A DNA stretch of 64,000 nucleotides from Xanthomonas hortorum pv. pelargonii. GTDB taxonomy: Bacteria; Pseudomonadota; Gammaproteobacteria; Xanthomonadales; Xanthomonadaceae. Below the pieces are notes generated by a model that ran no database searches, had not been told where the DNA came from, and was given only the letters and a program-made list of their open reading frames with translations. The stretch is taken from positions 1,240,001 to 1,304,000 of the forward strand of contig NZ_CP098604.1 of assembly GCF_024499015.1 (NCBI RefSeq), in the 5' to 3' direction. The position numbers and the translations under genes are program-made. This document shows, piece by piece, positions 59,319 through 64,000 of the stretch (its first letter is position 1; each line of letters opens with the position of its first letter).

Positions 59319-59878
59319 TGCTTTACGCGCAAGTCCACCTCACACTGCCCGACTGGATCCACGCGCATGTCGACGACAGCCGCGCCTATCCCAGCGACGA
59401 AGACAAGGTGGCGCTGGCGATCGAGCTGTCGCGGATGAATGTGCAGGAGCGCAGCGGCGGCCCGTTCGGCGCGGTCGTGTTCGGCCCGGACCACCGCATC
59501 ATCGCCGCGGCAGTGAACCGCGTGGTGCCGCAGACCACCTCGCTGGCGCATGCCGAGAATATGGCCTACATGCTCGCGCAGCAGCGCCTGCAGACGCCGC
59601 GCCTGAACGATGTGCTGTCGCCGGTGACGCTGGCCACTTCTGCGCAGCCGTGCTGCCAGTGCTACGGCGCCACCGTGTGGGCCGGCATCGATCGTCTGCT
59701 GATCGGCGCACGCGCCGAAGACGTGATGGCATTGACCGAATTCGACGAAGGCCCGCTGCCCGCCGATTGGGTGGGCGAACTCACCCGCCGCGGCATCGAG
59801 GTGGTGCGCGACGTGCATCGCGACCAGGCCTGCGCCGTGCTACGTAACTATGGCGAGGGCGGCGGTGACCATTATTGA
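59318..59878 (+). CDS. Nucleoside deaminase (cytidine/deoxycytidylate deaminase fold)
   Basis: The 186-aa protein carries the zinc site of the superfamily: H78-A-E80 and P-C112-C-Q-C115. The GGPFGAVVF segment precedes them, as in guanine deaminase and TadA-like enzymes. Its substrate may be guanine, cytosine or a modified base. It is coupled to a lipoprotein gene upstream but itself has no signal peptide. Confidence 0.9.
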   Translation: MLYAQVHLTLPDWIHAHVDDSRAYPSDEDKVALAIELSRMNVQERSGGPFGAVVFGPDHRIIAAAVNRVVPQTTSLAHAENMAYMLAQQRLQTPRLNDVLSPVTLATSAQPCCQCYGATVWAGIDRLLIGARAEDVMALTEFDEGPLPADWVGELTRRGIEVVRDVHRDQACAVLRNYGEGGGDHY

Positions 59879-59914
59879 TCTGCCACACCTGGATCAAGCA
59901 CGCCAGGCACTGCG

Positions 59915-60958
59915 ATGAGCGGCCTGCTGTGTTATTGCCGCCCAGGCTTTGAGCCGGAGCTGGCTGCCGAGTTGAGCGCGCGCGCCGCATTTGTCGGCAT
60001 CGCCGGCTATGCGCGCACGCAACGCAACGATGGCTATGTGCTGTTCGTCTGCGATGAAGCCGCGCAGCTGGCCGCCAAGCTGCACTGGCGCGAGTTGATC
60101 TTCGCGCGGCAGAAGCTGGTGGTGATTGCCGAGCTGAAAGGCATCGACCCCAAGGACCGCATCACACCGATTCTTGCCGCACTGGAAGGGCAGCAGCGCT
60201 TCGGCGATCTATGGGTGGAACACCCGGATTCGGATGCCGGCAAGCCGCTGGCAGGGCTGGCACGCAGCTTCGGCAATGCGCTGCGTCCGGCCTTGCGCAA
60301 GGCCGGCCTGCTTACCGACAAACCGCAGCCGCGCCAGGCGCGCCTGCACATCTGCTTTCTCGATGGCGACCACGCCCTGCTGGCGGTGGCCGACAGCGCC
60401 GACAGTGCGCCGTGGCCGCTGGGCATTCCACGTTTGAAGCTGTTGCCGGAGGCACCATCGCGCTCGGCGCTCAAACTCGACGAAGCGCTGCTCACCCTGC
60501 TCACACCCGAAGAACGCGAAGCGCTGGTCAAGCCAGGCATGCGCGCGGCCGATCTGGGCGCGGCGCCTGGCGGCTGGACCTGGGTGCTCACGCGCCAGCA
60601 CGTGCATGTCACCAGCGTCGACAACGGCCCGTTACGCGAGCATGTCCTGGAAACCGGTCTGGTCGAGCATCTGCGCGCCGACGGGTTTCATTGGAAGCCT
60701 GCGCAGCCGCTGGACTGGATGGTCTGCGACATGGTCGAACAACCGCGTCGCGTCGCCGAACGCATGGCCACCTGGATCCGCGAAGGCTGGTGCCGCAATA
60801 CCATCTTCAATCTCAAGCTGCCGATGAAAAAGCGCTGGGACGAAACCCGCCTGTGTCTGGATCTGTTCGAGCAGCAGGCCGAAAAATCGCTGATCGTGCG
60901 CGCCAAGCAGCTGTATCACGATCGCGAAGAGATCACGGTGCTGGCGATGCGGGGCTGA
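59915..60958 (+). CDS. rlmM: 23S rRNA 2'-O-ribose methyltransferase RlmM (C2498)
   Basis: RlmM methylates C2498 in the peptidyl-transferase loop. The 347-aa protein has an N-terminal THUMP region (about 1-165) and an RrmJ-type methyltransferase domain with the SAM loop AADLGAAPGGWTWVL. VCDMVEQP with catalytic Asp and the late NLKLPMKKRW and VRAKQLYHDREEITVL follow, carrying the Lys/Glu of the K-D-K-E set. Confidence 0.95.
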   Translation: MSGLLCYCRPGFEPELAAELSARAAFVGIAGYARTQRNDGYVLFVCDEAAQLAAKLHWRELIFARQKLVVIAELKGIDPKDRITPILAALEGQQRFGDLWVEHPDSDAGKPLAGLARSFGNALRPALRKAGLLTDKPQPRQARLHICFLDGDHALLAVADSADSAPWPLGIPRLKLLPEAPSRSALKLDEALLTLLTPEEREALVKPGMRAADLGAAPGGWTWVLTRQHVHVTSVDNGPLREHVLETGLVEHLRADGFHWKPAQPLDWMVCDMVEQPRRVAERMATWIREGWCRNTIFNLKLPMKKRWDETRLCLDLFEQQAEKSLIVRAKQLYHDREEITVLAMRG

Positions 60959-60961
60959 GAG

Positions 60962-61010
60962 CTGGGATGGGGGATTGGGATGGGGGATTCGTAAAAGCGG
61001 GGGATTGGTG
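60962..61010. repeat. Degenerate GGGGGATT repeats after rlmM
   Basis: GGGATGGGGGATTGGGATGGGGGATTCG and a further CGGGGGATTGG form an impure array of the GGATT family seen at 5770 and 46541. The remaining part of the 270-nt spacer holds no recognisable feature. Confidence 0.6.
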
Positions 61011-61228
61011 GCGTCATTGCTTTGGGCGCTGGCGAGCATTCGCGTGGCTTGATGTGATGTTTCATCCGCGCGCAGTCGCAGTGTTGGCAGTCCGGCGTGA
61101 TTGCTGGGCAGCCGCTCCGTTAGTGGACTGCACGGCCTGTGGTACGTCATCGTGGCAGGCTGGTGCGCGCCCGCCTGCTCGCTTGGCTCAGGCGGGCCTG
61201 CCCCGTCGATTGACGAAGCGAGGCGCGA

Positions 61229-62338
61229 TCACAGCACGATCCGCTTGCTGCCCTCGCGTGCCGAGCGGTAGATCGCATCGACGATGCGGATGTCGCGCAG
61301 GCCTTCTTCACCGGGCGCACGCAGCGGTGTGCCATTGATGATCGCCAGTGCGTCTTCGTCCATTTGCAACGCCTGCTGGTGCGGCACCTTGGCGTCGAAC
61401 ACGCGTCCGTCGCTGGCCTTGCCGGTCACGCCCTGATAACTCTGGAACGGCGACAGCTCGTACCAGCCGCGCTCGCACTCGGCGCGCAGCACATTCATGT
61501 TCTTCCCGAAGCTGGTCTTGCACTCGGCACGCACCGCATTCGGAAATTCCAGCGTGAAGTCCATATGCTCGTCGACTTCGTCGAACAGGTCGGGACGATC
61601 GGTCCAGCGCTTGGCCGTCACCGCAAGTGGTTCGGTGCCCACCGTGTAGCGAGCGGCATTGAGCGGATACACACCCATGTCGTACATCGCACCGCCACCG
61701 AATTGCGAACGCAACCGCCACGGGCGATCGGCCTTGGTCGCATCGTGATAACCGTTGTAACCGGCCTCGGCACGCACACGCTGCATCGCGCCGAACGGCT
61801 TTTCGCTGGCCATCGCAATCAGGCGACGCGTATTGGGTTCGTGCTGCATGCGGTAGCCGATCGTCAGCGCCACCTTGTTACGTTTGCAGGCCTTGATCAT
61901 GGCCTCGCATTCGCCGGCATGCATCGCCATTGGCTTTTCGCACCACACATGCTTGCCGGCCGCCGCCGCGCGCAGGGTCAGCGGCGCATGCAGATGGGTT
62001 GGCGTGACGATGTACACCACGTCGATCTCGTCGTTGTCGGCGATGCGATCGAAGTTCTCGTAGTTATAGACGTTGCGATCGGCAATGCCGTACTTGGCCT
62101 GCCACTGCGGAATCTTCGATGGAGTGCCGGTGACGATGCCGGCCAGTTTGCAATGTTTGGTCAATGCCAGACCCGGCGCGAGTTGCTCGCTGGCATAACT
62201 GCCCAGACCGGCCAACGCCACATTCAGCGGTTTTCCAGCGGCTTTTTTCGGCAGTGCCCAGCCGGGCGCGGCGAGTAGAATGCCTGCACCGCCGAAAGCG
62301 GCGAGCAAACGGCGACGTGTGATCGATTCCACGGACAT
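61229..62338 (-). CDS. Tat-exported Gfo/Idh/MocA-family oxidoreductase
   Basis: The ATG at 62338 has a perfect AAGGAGGT ribosome-binding site and gives 369 aa. The N-terminus ESITRRRLLAAFGGAGILLAAPGWA is a twin-arginine signal, so the enzyme folds with its nicotinamide cofactor before export. The Rossmann motif is VALAGLGSYASEQLAPGL, and the family motif CEKPMAMHAGECEAM has the catalytic Lys. Periplasmic glucose-fructose oxidoreductase is the best-known relative; the sugar here is unknown. Confidence 0.92.
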   Translation of the reverse strand: MSVESITRRRLLAAFGGAGILLAAPGWALPKKAAGKPLNVALAGLGSYASEQLAPGLALTKHCKLAGIVTGTPSKIPQWQAKYGIADRNVYNYENFDRIADNDEIDVVYIVTPTHLHAPLTLRAAAAGKHVWCEKPMAMHAGECEAMIKACKRNKVALTIGYRMQHEPNTRRLIAMASEKPFGAMQRVRAEAGYNGYHDATKADRPWRLRSQFGGGAMYDMGVYPLNAARYTVGTEPLAVTAKRWTDRPDLFDEVDEHMDFTLEFPNAVRAECKTSFGKNMNVLRAECERGWYELSPFQSYQGVTGKASDGRVFDAKVPHQQALQMDEDALAIINGTPLRAPGEEGLRDIRIVDAIYRSAREGSKRIVL

Positions 62339-62601
62339 GCAAACCTCCTTCGCAAGATGAGAGCGGCTGACACAGCCAGCGCGCGTAATCGTCATCTGAC
62401 GACAACGCACCCAAACCGGAGTGTCAGTGGGTACATGCCGCACCGCGTCCCAATCGCGCTACCCGAAGGTGGGCGCCATCGCGAAACTGGTCGCCGTCGG
62501 CCAATGCTGCCCGGGCACCTTACTTTATCGTGCGTGATCACCGCCATGGTCGCGGCGCACGTTCTGGCACACTGCCAACGATCCCATCCGGAGCATGTCG
62601 C

Positions 62602-63504
62602 ATGATCGCTGTCGCACGCCGTCGTTTCCTTCCCTTGGCGTTGCTGTTGTCCAGCTCGCTGGCAGTTGCCGCCAATGCGCCCTTCGTTGCGCGCGACCTG
62701 ATCGGCGATGGCGCCTTCACGCATAACGCCGAAGGCCCTGCGGCAGGACCGGACGGCGCGCTCTATGCAGTGAATCTGGGCAAGGACGGCACCATCGCGC
62801 GCATCGCCTTGCACGCCGATGGCAGCGCAACACCTGAGGTCTTTGTGACCTTGCCCGAAGGCAGCACCGGCAACGGCATCCGCTTCCGCGACGGCGCGAT
62901 GTATGTGGCCGATTACACCGGCCACAAGATTCTGCAAGTGAACATGCAAACGCGCGCAGTGAGCACCTTCGCCGCGCTGCCCGATGCCGATGGCCCCAAC
63001 GATCTGGCACTCGCACCCGATGGCAGCTTCTATGCAAGCGACCCGAACTGGAAGGACAACAGCGGGCGCCTGTGGCAGATCAGTCGCGAGGGCGTCGTGC
63101 AATTGCTGGAAGCCGGCATGACCACGCCCAACGGGCTGGACGTCAGCCCCGACGGCAAGCATCTCTACGTCAACGAAAGCATCTCGCGCAAAGTGTGGGT
63201 GTACGACCGCGTCGACGGCAGCCTACGCAACAAACGCCTGCTGATCGCGTTCCCCGACTTCGGCATGGACGGCATGCGCTGCGATGCCGACGGCAATCTC
63301 TACATCGGCCGCTACGATGCCGGGCAGATTGCGGTGGTCTCGCCGCAAGGCAAGCTGCTACGCACGGTCGTATTGAAAGGCCGCAAGGCCAGCAACGTCG
63401 CGTTCGGTGGCACCGATGGCAAGCAGGTGTTCGTCACCTTGCAGGATCGCGGCGCAATTGAAACGTTCAGATCCGATCGCCCGGGGCGCGAAACCGGACA
63501 CTGA
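62602..63504 (+). CDS. Exported SMP-30/gluconolactonase-like beta-propeller protein
   Basis: The 300-aa precursor has a signal peptide (RRRFLPLALLLSSSLAVAA, cleavage about residue 24). The mature part has propeller motifs AAGPDGALYAVNLG, GNGIRFRDGAMYVADYTGHKI, NDLALAPDGSFYASDPNWK and TPNGLDVSPDGKHLYVNES, a SMP-30/strictosidine-synthase-like pattern whose Glu, Asn and Asp bind metal. It may hydrolyse a sugar lactone. It diverges from the Tat-exported oxidoreductase, so the pair could oxidise a sugar and open the lactone in the periplasm. Confidence 0.9.
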   Translation: MIAVARRRFLPLALLLSSSLAVAANAPFVARDLIGDGAFTHNAEGPAAGPDGALYAVNLGKDGTIARIALHADGSATPEVFVTLPEGSTGNGIRFRDGAMYVADYTGHKILQVNMQTRAVSTFAALPDADGPNDLALAPDGSFYASDPNWKDNSGRLWQISREGVVQLLEAGMTTPNGLDVSPDGKHLYVNESISRKVWVYDRVDGSLRNKRLLIAFPDFGMDGMRCDADGNLYIGRYDAGQIAVVSPQGKLLRTVVLKGRKASNVAFGGTDGKQVFVTLQDRGAIETFRSDRPGRETGH

Positions 63505-63586
63505 AACTGCTGCCCGCGTCGCACCGGTTCTCAGGCCGCGCAACAGCGTCCTGGCATCCTGCAGGTCACCTGTGGAGGACTCCCCC

Positions 63587-64000
63587 ATGCAACCGATCGA
63601 ACTCAAGGACGCAGCCGCGTTTGGCAACGAATTCCTGCGCCTGACCCTGCTGCAGGGCTTCCAGTCGCTGACCAAGCGCGATCTGGAATTGCTGATCTTC
63701 GTGCTGCTAGAACGCGACGGCGCCATCTCGCGCAATAGCTCCAACGCGATAGTCGCGCTGCACTTGCGGGTGACCTCGGCCAAGGTCAAGGCGCTGCGCC
63801 GCGACGGCTATGCGCGCTGGCGCTCGCTGGTGCCCGAAGAAGGCGACGCGGCGATGCAGCGCATCGTCGCCAACGTGCTCACCGAAGACAATCTGCGCTC
63901 CGGTGCCAAGCACGTCAGCGAACGCAGCCGCAAGGAAGGATTTCTGGCGGTGCGCATCGAACACCCGGATGATGCGCAGCAATTCGAGCAGGCCATTCTC
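63587..64000 (+). CDS. Unknown protein, cut by the window end
   Basis: An open frame runs from an ATG at 63587, 8 nt after GGAGGA, to the window edge (138 codons, no stop). It begins MQPIELKDAAAFGNEFLRL and has LTKRDLELLIFVLLERDG and LHLRVTSAKVKALRRDGYARW, a helical pattern like a winged-helix or phage-associated domain. I recognise no family. It is soluble so far, with no signal peptide. Confidence 0.8.
   Translation, partial: MQPIELKDAAAFGNEFLRLTLLQGFQSLTKRDLELLIFVLLERDGAISRNSSNAIVALHLRVTSAKVKALRRDGYARWRSLVPEEGDAAMQRIVANVLTEDNLRSGAKHVSERSRKEGFLAVRIEHPDDAQQFEQAIL

Overview
The window is chromosomal DNA of a Xanthomonas (Gammaproteobacteria, Xanthomonadaceae). The evidence is the high GC content, the tRNA-tuf-secE-nusG-rplKA order, a hemA-prfA-O-GlcNAc-transferase cluster whose transferase has the length (568 aa) and key residues (H218, K388) of the X. 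campestris enzyme, ahpC-ahpF-oxyR, a 313-aa proline iminopeptidase, PrtA-type secreted subtilases, and GTAG-type intergenic palindromes. The species cannot be fixed from the sequence alone. I see no insertion sequence, prophage, CRISPR array, rRNA or integrated island; this is core genome with repeat-rich intergenic spaces. LAYOUT. 1-9.3 kb (minus strand) is a translation block: the rplJ leader side, rplA, rplK, nusG, secE, tRNA-Trp, tuf, tRNA-Thr, tRNA-Gly, tRNA-Tyr, then ychF, pth, rplY, prs, tRNA-Gln and ispE. 9.3-11.6 kb holds lolB and a TPR protein. 11.7-15.8 kb (plus) is hemA-prfA-ogt with overlapping ends. 15.8-16.3 kb is a repeat-rich spacer holding a strongly structured element with two GGA-loop hairpins. 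16.3-23.3 kb holds moaB, ppk2, an unknown membrane protein, acyP, a TlpA-like lipoprotein, a YihY protein, wrbA, DUF2069, a half-length asparaginase and ybaK. 23.5-28.9 kb is a tandem array of three secreted subtilases; the third (PrtA-like) has a Clp/CRP-type palindrome upstream. 29.2-35 kb holds ilvE, sufT, an ECF sigma operon, and a TetR/hydrolase divergent pair with twin operators. 35-43 kb holds a DUF1631 protein, a four-gene overlapping operon (nitroreductase, exonuclease, Nudix, N-formylglutamate amidohydrolase), pip and prmC. 43-49.2 kb is the peroxide-defence locus ahpC-ahpF-oxyR, then rnk, tal and a DJ-1/PfpI gene. 49.4-54.6 kb holds msrA, an NTF2-like protein, a LuxR/hybrid-kinase/receiver operon and a 146-bp tandem duplication in a palindromic repeat mosaic. 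54.4-64 kb holds DUF2007, gst, glnS, an EamA transporter, lipoproteins, a deaminase, rlmM, a Tat-exported MocA-type oxidoreductase, an SMP-30-like protein and a gene cut by the window end. HOW THE GENES WORK TOGETHER. The peroxide locus is coherent: the ahpC promoter carries an OxyR-type ATAG-N7-CTAT array just upstream of its -35. However, oxyR has a one-base deletion; restoring one base recreates a 313-aa OxyR with C199 and C208. A second one-base deletion disrupts the DJ-1/PfpI gene 3.1 kb away. These are either true inactivations or sequence errors, and re-reading both sites is the most useful check in the window. PrmC (42 kb) methylates the release factor made from prfA (13 kb). The strongest candidates for something undescribed are the 113-bp element at 15930-16042, whose two hairpin loops match the CsrA/RsmA recognition motif, and the twin TetR operators at 33975-34033.
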